Assembly (NCBI GenBank): GCA_002429595.1
Contig: DJAM01000030.1
Location: forward strand, 1-20,562
Source of the DNA: Coxiellaceae bacterium UBA6002
GTDB lineage: Bacteria; Pseudomonadota; Gammaproteobacteria; UBA6002
Direction: 5' to 3'
DNA: 20,562 nucleotides
The position numbers and the translations under genes are program-made. The notes under the pieces are model-generated. The model was not told the DNA's origin. It ran no database searches and saw only the letters and a list, made by a program, of their open reading frames with translations. Positions 1-7,873 of this stretch are shown here, piece by piece (within the stretch, counting starts at the first letter, position 1; each line of letters begins with the position of its first letter).

Positions 1-75
1 GGTTCCCGCCTTCGCGGGAATGACAACTGCCGGATGACAGGCCAGCGAGAATGACAGCACCCCTGGTGACAGGGG
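1..75. repeat. Degenerate REP/MITE-like palindromic repeat
   Basis: Bases 3-20 form a perfect 7-bp hairpin (TTCCCGC, loop CTTC, GCGGGAA). This is the right arm of the palindromic element found intact near 9275, 14864 and 20492; the left part lies outside the window. To its right the TGACA end motif recurs about every 15-16 bp (near 21, 36, 52 and 67) and decays. Bases 60-75 form a second small hairpin, CCCCTG-GTGA-CAGGGG. There is no coding signal here; the element ends about 45 bp before the first gene. Confidence 0.7.
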
Positions 76-120
76 AGCGAAAATGGCAGGGAAAAATCCA
101 CAGTCCTTCCAGGAGGTATA

Positions 121-873
121 ATGACCATCTCAATTTTGTTTTTTTTAATATTGCTAGGGCTACTATTCGTTATTTTCAAAGCCCACAAATCTTCCATTTC
201 AATTCTCATTATTTCATTAGCGCTGATGATAGCGATTGGTTGTGGTTTTCTGCCTCACTTGTTATTGCAACAACTTGATACGTACTCCAGCGGCAATGAG
301 GTGGCAGCTTGGAAAAATCGTAATGGAATTATCTTACTGAGTTCTGGCAATATTAAGTTACCGCAGGGCGGACTCGTTAAACCCAATATGTTTTCATACT
401 CACGAATAAATAAAGCAGCGCAGTTATATTACTCCTGTAAAAGAGCAAGAACCCAAATTTGCAAGATTATTGTTAGTGGCGGTGACCCTTTAAAGACAGG
501 TATTTCTGAAGCGGATATCTATAGTAATGAATTGCAAAAGATCGGTGTGTCTGCCGACGATATTATCTTGGAAGATCAAAGCAATAATACTTATCAAAAT
601 GCTCAGTACACTTCGCAATTACTCAGGACGTTAAGATACGATCAAATTTATTTGGTCACTTCTGGCTTTCACATGAAGCGTGCCTTGATCTATTTTGCTA
701 ACTTTGGTTTGTCTCCTCTCGCGGTAAGTTCTGATTATCCCAAAGTTTACCTCTCTCTATTACCTTTGAGTTATAACTTTGCTATCACCGATTGGTTACT
801 TCATGAGTATCTTGGTATTTATCGACTCTATTTATATAACTACTTTGGCTGGAATAACGATCTTCCAAAATAG
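121..873 (+). CDS. YdcF/ElyC-type (DUF218) inner-membrane protein
   Basis: This 250-residue protein has two N-terminal membrane segments (about residues 3-20 and 25-48) followed by a DUF218 domain. Visible family motifs are ILLSSGN (71-77), IIVSGGD (116-122), the acidic NTYQNA block (about 156-161) and VTSGFHMKRA (179-188). A downstream HEYLG segment (228-232) is also conserved in ElyC/YdcF/SanA proteins. Family members act in the envelope: E. coli ElyC affects lipid-carrier and peptidoglycan metabolism, but the reaction is not defined for most. The start is fixed by a strong AGGAGG at 111-116, four bases before the ATG. It stands alone, 85 bp before an SDR gene on the same strand. The family call is secure; the precise function is not. 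Confidence 0.9.
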   Translation: MTISILFFLILLGLLFVIFKAHKSSISILIISLALMIAIGCGFLPHLLLQQLDTYSSGNEVAAWKNRNGIILLSSGNIKLPQGGLVKPNMFSYSRINKAAQLYYSCKRARTQICKIIVSGGDPLKTGISEADIYSNELQKIGVSADDIILEDQSNNTYQNAQYTSQLLRTLRYDQIYLVTSGFHMKRALIYFANFGLSPLAVSSDYPKVYLSLLPLSYNFAITDWLLHEYLGIYRLYLYNYFGWNNDLPK

Positions 874-958
874 CTGATTTCTCCCATATTGTTTAAATTT
901 CAACTACTATTTAAAGAGGCTAAGGATGGCCGTGAGATTAAACAGGGAGATTGCACCG

Positions 959-1720
959 ATGAGTAAACGATTAGAAGAGAAAGTTGCCATCATTACCGGT
1001 GGCACGCGTGGCATAGGCAAAGGAATTGCACAATTATTTGCAGCTCACGGTGCAAAGTTAATCATCACGGGTCGTCATAAAGAAGACTTAGAACGTACCG
1101 CTGCAGAAATTACCGGTGACGTTCACATTTTGCAAGCCGACATTACCAGTCAAAATGACATGGACAACATGGCCCAATTTGCTGTCGAAAAATTTGGTCG
1201 CATCGATATCCTTTGTCAAAACGCAGGCGTTTATCCAGCTACTTTTATTAGTGATATGACTGAAGAAAATTGGGATGAGGTCTGTGATACAAATCTTAAA
1301 GGGACATTTTTAGCCGTTAAGGCGTGTCTTCCAGCTATGGAACAACAGTCTTATGGTCGAGTGGTGATTATTTCTTCTATTACTGGTCCTAAAATTGCCC
1401 AAGCCGGTTTTGCCCATTATGGTGCCAGTAAAGCAGGTGTTAATGGCTTCATAAAATCTGCGGCGCTGGAGGTTGCACGTAAAGGCATTACTGTTAATGG
1501 TATTGAGCCTGGCAATATCATGACCGAATGCACTTTCACACAGCCCTATGACCAAATTGAAGTGATGCGCAACGCTATTCCGATGGGTGAATTAGGAACG
1601 GTTTTTGATGTGGCCTATACCGCTTTGTTCTTGGCTTCTGATGAAGCCAGGTATATCACCGGTGAAACCATCGTAGTGGATGGCGGTAAGCTTTTGCCAG
1701 GAACTACATTAGTTGCATAG
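959..1720 (+). CDS. SDR family oxidoreductase (FabG/UcpA-like)
   Basis: A classical short-chain dehydrogenase/reductase of 253 residues from this start. Counting from the upstream ATG at 926, it has the cofactor glycine motif TGGTRGIG (24-31), NAG (99-101), a catalytic serine in SSITG (150-154) and YGASK with Tyr165 and Lys169. The C-terminal half, including AIPMGELG and ITGETIVVDGG, is FabG-like, and overall it recalls E. coli UcpA. The substrate cannot be read from sequence. ATG 926 is also possible, with AGAGG at 915-919. ATG 959 is preferred because MSKRLEEKVAIITGG matches the usual family N-terminus; it has AGGGAG at 944-949. The stop lies 5 bp from the convergent deacetylase stop, with no room for a separate terminator. 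Confidence 0.9.
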   Translation: MSKRLEEKVAIITGGTRGIGKGIAQLFAAHGAKLIITGRHKEDLERTAAEITGDVHILQADITSQNDMDNMAQFAVEKFGRIDILCQNAGVYPATFISDMTEENWDEVCDTNLKGTFLAVKACLPAMEQQSYGRVVIISSITGPKIAQAGFAHYGASKAGVNGFIKSAALEVARKGITVNGIEPGNIMTECTFTQPYDQIEVMRNAIPMGELGTVFDVAYTALFLASDEARYITGETIVVDGGKLLPGTTLVA

Positions 1721-1725
1721 TGGCT

Positions 1726-3573
1726 TTAATAATCAAAGTTTAATCTCACGATTCCTTGGATCGTATTAAAGACTAGAACGTTTTGTTCGATCGACTTTAA
1801 AGCGTGATCTGGATCGGTACTTTTCAAACTCCAGGTTGGGGGTACTTTAATAGTTAATCCAGTAATAGCAGTAGGCGCAGAAATTTGAACTGTTTTGGTT
1901 CCTGCTACTGTTTTAACTTCAATGGTGATTTGATCGCGGGCGGCCCACCATTTTCCGAATTCTTTTAAAGTGCCAAACCAGGAAGTACGGCCGAATACTT
2001 CAATATATTTTTTTTCATATTGTAATTTTGAGATATCATTTGGATGAATGAGCATTATAAAAAGTGCGCCACGTCTTTCCAAATTTCTTCCTAGATCTAT
2101 CATTAAGTCCGCACTTAAAACGGGAACTCGTTCATCTAATGTTTCACCTTCATCCATGGTGACAGGAAATTCAAAAATATTCGTATTCGTATCGCCGCGA
2201 GTATCGAACACTAAACGATATGGGAAATAGGTTCTCGTTAGAAAAGCTGCGTTTGACGAATCATAATGGTAACCAGTTGCTTCTAAAGCCTGTGGTAAGG
2301 TCCTCGGAAACAATAAATAACCAGCGCGGAAGCTCACAACTTTAGTGCCTGGAAGCGCCACTTGTTCGATGAGAAATTTACTGACTCGAAGTTCTCCAAG
2401 AACAGTACCATTTTTGGTGAGATCTAAATTAATCACCATTGGTTGGTAAGTTGGAAATTTTTCTGTACCAGTACCAAGAGGAAATAAAAAGAACAAGGGC
2501 GAATGGGATACACTATGACTACCTAACTCCATTCCCATCTCTTGCAACTTACGTAAGGTCTTGATCGCTTTCCTATTGAAAAAGGCAGTGTCATTGAAGT
2601 CAGATTTGTACTTAGTTTGTAGAAAATAGGTTGCTTTCACGTGGGCGCTTGCTTCTAACTTCGCATAGTCAATCGAGCGTGGATAAGAAAGTTTGTAGTC
2701 AAGATCATGACTAAAAATGGTTGAAAACTTTTTATTAAATGGGACAGTTCCTATCGTGACAGCATCAGGTTCGGATTGTATATAAATTGTGCGCAGCCAT
2801 CGCATAATGGTATCAACTGAAGGGTCATAGTTGTCAATCCCACCAGTTGTGACGTTAAACTCAGCTGCTTCCATGGAATAACTTTTGGCTAAAAACTCCC
2901 CGAGATCAAAATTAATTGCATATGCAGAACCCTTGTTCAATTTTTGTGAAATAATGGCGGGGCTACCATCTTCGAATTTGGCAAGAACGGTTCCTTTAAA
3001 ATCATAGAGATCATAACTGCTAACGTTATAAGCAGATTCATCCGGGTCGCCAATAATTAAGCGTTGTTCTTTAGACGTCGTATCAAATAACTTTGTATCT
3101 TGAACATAGACATAATGGTGTATAAGTGTGATGGTACTATCTTTAAAACCAAAGATTTCATTGTATCCTTCAGACGATACTGCCGAAGAGATTAATGTTC
3201 CGCCTTCCTTTACATAATTAATCAGAGCTTGCTTGCTATCTTCCTTTAACAGGTTGTTCCAGTTTAAAGGATAAACCAGGAGTACTTTATGCTTGATGGC
3301 CTCTTTGTAATCAGTCGTCATCGTGAAGGGAATTCCGAAAGTTTTGAGCGCATTGGCAAGGTACAACCATTCTGAACCGCGATCAGTGACCAATACCGCG
3401 AGGTTATTGGGTGAATCTTGCTTGAAGACTTCTATAGAGGTAGGCTGTGGCTGTCTAATTACAGTGGGTGAAAGTGGACCTTTAAAATTATCTAAGGGTG
3501 TAATACTTAAGATTAAATATGCAAGATACCCTAGTATCGACATGAATATAAGGTATATGATCGTTTCCTTCAC
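1726..3573 (-). CDS. Membrane-anchored CE4-type polysaccharide deacetylase
   Basis: This 615-residue protein has one N-terminal membrane anchor (about 5-24) and is otherwise predicted to be periplasmic. Residues about 57-260 look like a class I glutamine-amidotransferase/ThuA-like Rossmann domain (INYVKEGGTLIS) without an obvious catalytic triad. Residues about 282-545 carry carbohydrate esterase 4 motifs: SHDLD (288-292) in place of TFDDG, HSVSH (His353, His357) for the metal, FRAGY (Arg416) and LIHPND (His510). A small beta-rich tail (about 548-615) follows. CE4 enzymes remove N-acetyl groups from glycans; PgaB and PelA do this during exopolysaccharide export. The start is GTG with GGAG at 3579-3582. 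It is divergent from the TPR/YaiO-GT2 operon, suggesting it trims that polymer. The polymer is unknown. Confidence 0.82.
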   Translation of the reverse strand: MKETIIYLIFMSILGYLAYLILSITPLDNFKGPLSPTVIRQPQPTSIEVFKQDSPNNLAVLVTDRGSEWLYLANALKTFGIPFTMTTDYKEAIKHKVLLVYPLNWNNLLKEDSKQALINYVKEGGTLISSAVSSEGYNEIFGFKDSTITLIHHYVYVQDTKLFDTTSKEQRLIIGDPDESAYNVSSYDLYDFKGTVLAKFEDGSPAIISQKLNKGSAYAINFDLGEFLAKSYSMEAAEFNVTTGGIDNYDPSVDTIMRWLRTIYIQSEPDAVTIGTVPFNKKFSTIFSHDLDYKLSYPRSIDYAKLEASAHVKATYFLQTKYKSDFNDTAFFNRKAIKTLRKLQEMGMELGSHSVSHSPLFFLFPLGTGTEKFPTYQPMVINLDLTKNGTVLGELRVSKFLIEQVALPGTKVVSFRAGYLLFPRTLPQALEATGYHYDSSNAAFLTRTYFPYRLVFDTRGDTNTNIFEFPVTMDEGETLDERVPVLSADLMIDLGRNLERRGALFIMLIHPNDISKLQYEKKYIEVFGRTSWFGTLKEFGKWWAARDQITIEVKTVAGTKTVQISAPTAITGLTIKVPPTWSLKSTDPDHALKSIEQNVLVFNTIQGIVRLNFDY

Positions 3574-3687
3574 AACGACTCCATGTAATTATTATCAACC
3601 TTAGCGAGCAGTTAGATTAACAAACTTAACCATAGCAGCCAAGACTAAGATTTTAATAAAAAAATTTCTGAATTATTTTATTTCTTG

Positions 3688-3693
3688 TATACT
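3688..3693 (+). promoter_or_regulatory. Candidate -10 of the exopolysaccharide operon promoter
   Basis: TATACT lies in the 163-bp divergent intergenic region, about 44 bp before the preferred ATG of the TPR/YaiO gene. The -35 is weak (TTTCTG at 3665-3670, 17-bp spacer). The tract at 3650-3685 is A/T-rich. The position fits a short leader, but this rests on one hexamer. Confidence 0.35.
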
Positions 3694-3736
3694 GGTAGGC
3701 TCTAAATTGTGATAGCCAATGGAAATGGTTCATAAC

Positions 3737-6700
3737 ATGTCAAAAAAATGGATTTGTATTTCGTTATTCTTAATATTACCGCATACGATTTCAGCAAGTA
3801 ATATCTCTCAAAGTCCAGAGACGAGTGAAATCTCGTATAAAGACTTAGTGAACTTAAGAAATAATGGACAGTTGGACCAAGCCAAATTACAGGCACTAAG
3901 ATATCTCCAAATGCGTCCTAATGATGTTGATGTCCGATTCCTCTTAGCCTCAATCTATTTTTCTCAAAGTCAATATCAAGCTGCTTATGTTCAAGCAAAA
4001 ATGGGTCTAGACGTCTCACCTAAGTATTCCGATTTGCGAGTACTACTGATTAGAATCTATCTTGCATTAAATAATCCGCAAGAAGCATTAAACCAAGCGA
4101 ATATTGGGTTACAGTATGATCCAGACAATTATTTGCTAAAGGAATATAAAAGTAAGTTAACTGCTAAAAGTTCTGATTATTCCTTAGAGGAGCCCGGCTC
4201 TGTAGCCGGACGACTTACCATGTTACTAAGAGCTGGAAAGATCGAGGATGCCAAAACTGAAGCACTAAAAGCTCAGAAATCTAACCCTTACGATTACGAC
4301 GTTGCTCTCATTTTGGCGCACATCTATTTTCTTGAAAAAAACTATGGCCCAGCGCTGCAGTTAAGTCAGAAAGTTGTACAAGCTGTTCCTAACTATTCAG
4401 AAGCAAGGGTAGTATTGGCCCGCACGTTGCTTGTAACCAATCACAAAGACGCTGCATTGCAACAAGTTAATATAGGTTTACGTTATTCTCCAAATAATGC
4501 TGCGTTGCTAACATTGAAAGCGCAAATAATGGGTTCGACAGGAACTCAAGAAGAAGGATTACCTATACCAAGTTTACTCGCCGCTAGCGACTTAACTGCA
4601 GCGTCGGGAGCAACTGCCACAGGGAGTCAGCCTGGGCAAACAATATCCCAATCTGATTATATTCCAAGTATCCAAGGCTCGTCAGCTCAACAAAAAACCA
4701 ATACACCGCAAGGGCAAGGGGTTTCTCCACAATCTGCTTCGCAAGTGTCCCAACCAGCAACCTCGCCACGAAAAAGTATCCAAGAAGTCGAAGCTAAAAA
4801 CGTTGAGCCCCGTAGCCAAGTTTCTCAACAAACTGCTCAAACAGGACCAGGAGCCACCAAACTAACACAGGCACCTACCTCTACCGTAAAGCAACCAGTA
4901 GTGTCATATCAAAAACTCATGGAAATGAAAAAGCAGGGTAAGACACAGCAAGCTAAGGTAGCTGCGTTGCAACATCTAGAGCAATATCCTGACGACGGTG
5001 ATGTTGAATACTTTTTGGCTCAGGTTTACTTTGAAGAAAGAGATTATAAGTCAGCGCAAGCTTATGCTGAAAAAGCGTTAAAAAGAACACCCAACTATGT
5101 CGATGTACGCCTACTCTTAATACGCTTAAACCTTGCAACAGGTAATAAAGCTTATGCAATGCAGCTCTTAGACCAAGGTATTAAGATTTCACCTCGAAAC
5201 AACGAGTTGCAGAGCATGAAGCAGACATTAGTCACTGCAGGAAAAACGCCGCCACGTCCTTCTCCGGCTATTTCTGAAACCTACCAGAAACTAATGGCGA
5301 TGAAGAATGCTGGTAAACGAAAACAAGCAAAAGAAGAAGCTATTAAATACCTACAAACAAATCCAGATGATGCAGATATCGAATTATTCTTAGCTCAGGT
5401 TTATCTTGAAGAAAAGAATTACGTAATGGCGAAATCGATTGCTAGTAGGGCTCTTAAAGCTTATCCAAAATATGAAGATGTCAGACTCGTACTGATCAAT
5501 GTTGCGTTGGAAGAGAAGAAGACTCAAGAAGCTTTTCGCTTAATTGCTGAAGGATTTAAATATTCGCCTAATAGTCATGAACTGCAAAAAATTAAAAAGT
5601 TAGCACTTGGTCAGTATGCAGAAGTACAATACAAAATTATTCAAGATAAGATTGATACCAATCAAATCCAAGCGGCTTGGTATCTGGCAGTCGCATATCT
5701 TTCTAAATACCCAAATGATGACGATGTTCGTTATCAGTTGGCTCAGATTTTTGAAAAAGAAAAGAACACTTGCTTTGCTAAAAATGTCTATCATGAACTG
5801 CTTGCCAAAAACCCGCTTAACATGGATGCACGTTTAGCGCTCATAAATATCCTCAAAGATGAAGATTGTAAGTTGGCTTTGGATTTAATCAATGAAGGCT
5901 TTTGTTATTTCCCCCGAGATTCGCGCTTAGTTTCAAGAAGAGCTGAACTGTATAATATTGAGAGTCTTTATTTCCACAGTATGGCAGTTGCTAAAGAAGC
6001 TGTTTGTCTTGATCCTAAAAATGAACATGCAATTGACCTTATTAAATCCATTAAACAAAGTAGTTTGCAATATAATGCCGGGGTAAACGAAATTGGTTTC
6101 TATGTGTTACCCAACTTTGTGAATGATTTAAGAGAGTGGTGGCACGAATCATCTGTCTATTATGTGCGGCATTCTCGTTATGGTGATTTAGTGCTGCAGG
6201 CTAATAATGCTTACCGGTTCGGAAGATGGGCAACTCAAGCAGAGATTGATCTTAATCCAGTGATTAACCAATATGTTTCTTTCAATCTTGAATATGCTTA
6301 TGCGGACAATCCATTCTTATTTCCGCATTATCGAACCGGTGGTGAAATTTTTATCAATATACCTAATTTTGTTAGCGTTTCTGCAGGTGGAAGACATTGG
6401 CATATTGCTGACCCTTGGTTTAACGTTTGGACAGCTTCAATTGGTAAAGAAACAGATAAATATTGGTTACTTTATAGGCCGTATCTCTTTGTACCTAAAG
6501 AAGGTGAGCGTTCAACATTACATACATTCAAAGCAAGAAAGTATTTCGATGACCCTGATACTTGGTTGGATATTACTGCAGGTTTTGGTCACAGCCCCGA
6601 CTTAAATGACTTGCTCACTGCAAACTTTATTGTGATCAACAATAAGTTTGTTGTTGTGTCGGCTCAAATACCGATTTGTAAGCACACAATAGATCTCGGT

Positions 6701-6790
6701 CTTTTTGTTGATTATCAACGCCAAGTTTATCCTACTCGATTATTGCGAGAAATTATGGGTGCTGGCTTTGGCATAAAATGGCGGTTCTAA
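3737..6790 (+). CDS. TPR scaffold with YaiO-like outer-membrane barrel
   Basis: An exported protein of 1017 residues from this start. A signal peptide covers about 1-20 (cleavage near ISA-SN). Five homologous modules of about 97 residues, each worth about three TPRs, lie near 34-131, 158-254, 391-487, 516-612 and 635-728. A Ser/Gln/Thr/Pro-rich linker (about 268-388) separates modules 2 and 3. Residues about 779-1017 resemble the YaiO outer-membrane barrel family: WWHESSVYYV, NAYRFGRWATQ, and repeated amphipathic strands ending in Phe, as BAM substrates do. By analogy with PgaA and BcsC, the TPR part would bind periplasmic enzymes and the barrel would export the glycan. ATGs at 3719 and 3725 are in frame; 3737 gives a normal signal peptide, and none has a strong Shine-Dalgarno. 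The stop is one base before the HEAT gene. Confidence 0.85.
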   Translation: MSKKWICISLFLILPHTISASNISQSPETSEISYKDLVNLRNNGQLDQAKLQALRYLQMRPNDVDVRFLLASIYFSQSQYQAAYVQAKMGLDVSPKYSDLRVLLIRIYLALNNPQEALNQANIGLQYDPDNYLLKEYKSKLTAKSSDYSLEEPGSVAGRLTMLLRAGKIEDAKTEALKAQKSNPYDYDVALILAHIYFLEKNYGPALQLSQKVVQAVPNYSEARVVLARTLLVTNHKDAALQQVNIGLRYSPNNAALLTLKAQIMGSTGTQEEGLPIPSLLAASDLTAASGATATGSQPGQTISQSDYIPSIQGSSAQQKTNTPQGQGVSPQSASQVSQPATSPRKSIQEVEAKNVEPRSQVSQQTAQTGPGATKLTQAPTSTVKQPVVSYQKLMEMKKQGKTQQAKVAALQHLEQYPDDGDVEYFLAQVYFEERDYKSAQAYAEKALKRTPNYVDVRLLLIRLNLATGNKAYAMQLLDQGIKISPRNNELQSMKQTLVTAGKTPPRPSPAISETYQKLMAMKNAGKRKQAKEEAIKYLQTNPDDADIELFLAQVYLEEKNYVMAKSIASRALKAYPKYEDVRLVLINVALEEKKTQEAFRLIAEGFKYSPNSHELQKIKKLALGQYAEVQYKIIQDKIDTNQIQAAWYLAVAYLSKYPNDDDVRYQLAQIFEKEKNTCFAKNVYHELLAKNPLNMDARLALINILKDEDCKLALDLINEGFCYFPRDSRLVSRRAELYNIESLYFHSMAVAKEAVCLDPKNEHAIDLIKSIKQSSLQYNAGVNEIGFYVLPNFVNDLREWWHESSVYYVRHSRYGDLVLQANNAYRFGRWATQAEIDLNPVINQYVSFNLEYAYADNPFLFPHYRTGGEIFINIPNFVSVSAGGRHWHIADPWFNVWTASIGKETDKYWLLYRPYLFVPKEGERSTLHTFKARKYFDDPDTWLDITAGFGHSPDLNDLLTANFIVINNKFVVVSAQIPICKHTIDLGLFVDYQRQVYPTRLLREIMGAGFGIKWRF

Positions 6791-6791
6791 T

Positions 6792-7868
6792 ATGGAAAAT
6801 CCTATAACTACTAGTCAATTATTTTACTACGTAAAGTGGGCAGCCATTATCCAGTTACTGGTATTGTTCAGTTTAGTCCTAATTGCCTATTTTTTAAGAG
6901 CTTATTACGCTTACAAGAAAAGGCTTCAAAATAAGAAGCGGGCAGAAATTGAGGCATTATTAGTTAAAATGTCGAGTCAGCCAGATCTAGCCTTTTCTGA
7001 TAAAGCAATAGAATTACTACCCGACTATATACCTATCGATTTAGAATTGATCAGTAAGTTAGATAAAAGAAAAGATCTGCTTTATTGGGAAAATATTCGC
7101 AATCAATTGATTCATAAAGTACTGACGCCACGCGCTCAAAAAATGGCTAGTTCTAAACATTGGCTCGATCGTTATTATGCGGTGATTTCGTTTCAATACA
7201 ATCTAGATAAAAAGAACCAATCCTATCTAATCCCCTTAATTAAAGACAAAATTTTTCTGGTATCACTCAATGCTGCGAAAGTTGCCATACATGCCCCGAA
7301 TAAAGAAGCTATAAATACGATAATCGATACCTATGCTAAAGGTCGTAAAATGCAGCAAGCAACCTTTAGTGAGATTTTGGCAAAAAATGAAACCAATTCC
7401 GAAATTATTCCGTTAGTCATTGAACGACTTGAGCACGAAAAAGATCCTTATGTTAAAACATTTTGTTATCGACTGTTAGAACGTCTACCCGATAATCAGA
7501 CATTATCACCAACCTATGAAGAAGATGTGAAATCTGAAAATCGGGATCTTAAGATCACCACGTTAGAATACTTAAGCTTTTATCCTAATCAGAATACTGT
7601 ACCTTTAATACGTCAAGCTTTAGACGATCCAAGTTGGGAAGTTCGTGCTGTGGCAGCGAAATTGTTAGGAAAGCTACAGGATCGACAATCTATACCTGAG
7701 ATAGCTGAAATGTTAAATGATCAAGAATGGTGGGTACGTGGCAATGCTGCGACCGCACTCCACAACATGGGTGAAGAAGGTATTGCAGTTTTAAAAGCTC
7801 AAAGCTCGGATGTTGATCCTCTTGCCTATGAGACCTCTCAATATGTTTTAAAAACAGCTAAGGAGTAG
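6792..7868 (+). CDS. Membrane-anchored HEAT-repeat protein
   Basis: A 358-residue protein with one N-terminal transmembrane helix (about 14-36), a basic stretch just after it (YKKRLQNKKR), then an all-helical region that should be cytoplasmic under the positive-inside rule. Two clear HEAT/PBS-lyase-type repeats lie at about 268-297 (DDPSWEVRAVAAKLLGKL) and 300-328 (DQEWWVRGNAATALHNMG); weaker ones probably fill 120-235. HEAT arrays bind proteins and have no catalytic residues. The ATG is one base after the barrel gene stop, and the AGGAG of the next gene is inside its last codons, so the three genes are translationally coupled. A role as an assembly or regulatory partner of the GT2 synthase is inferred from context alone. 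Confidence 0.85.
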   Translation: MENPITTSQLFYYVKWAAIIQLLVLFSLVLIAYFLRAYYAYKKRLQNKKRAEIEALLVKMSSQPDLAFSDKAIELLPDYIPIDLELISKLDKRKDLLYWENIRNQLIHKVLTPRAQKMASSKHWLDRYYAVISFQYNLDKKNQSYLIPLIKDKIFLVSLNAAKVAIHAPNKEAINTIIDTYAKGRKMQQATFSEILAKNETNSEIIPLVIERLEHEKDPYVKTFCYRLLERLPDNQTLSPTYEEDVKSENRDLKITTLEYLSFYPNQNTVPLIRQALDDPSWEVRAVAAKLLGKLQDRQSIPEIAEMLNDQEWWVRGNAATALHNMGEEGIAVLKAQSSDVDPLAYETSQYVLKTAKE

Positions 7869-7873
7869 CAGCT

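Noticed and set aside
60..75. CCCCTG-GTGA-CAGGGG hairpin as a separate regulatory element for the DUF218 gene
   Set aside because: It lies within the decayed repeat flank, and a six-pair stem there is readily explained by the repeat units.
51..278. Open frame of 75 codons overlapping the start of the DUF218 gene
   Set aside because: It starts inside the repeat, has no Shine-Dalgarno, and shares its second half with the well-supported gene in another frame.
4584..5159. Open frames on the minus strand inside the TPR gene
   Set aside because: They are antisense shadows of the repetitive TPR coding sequence, with no ribosome binding site and no recognisable domain.
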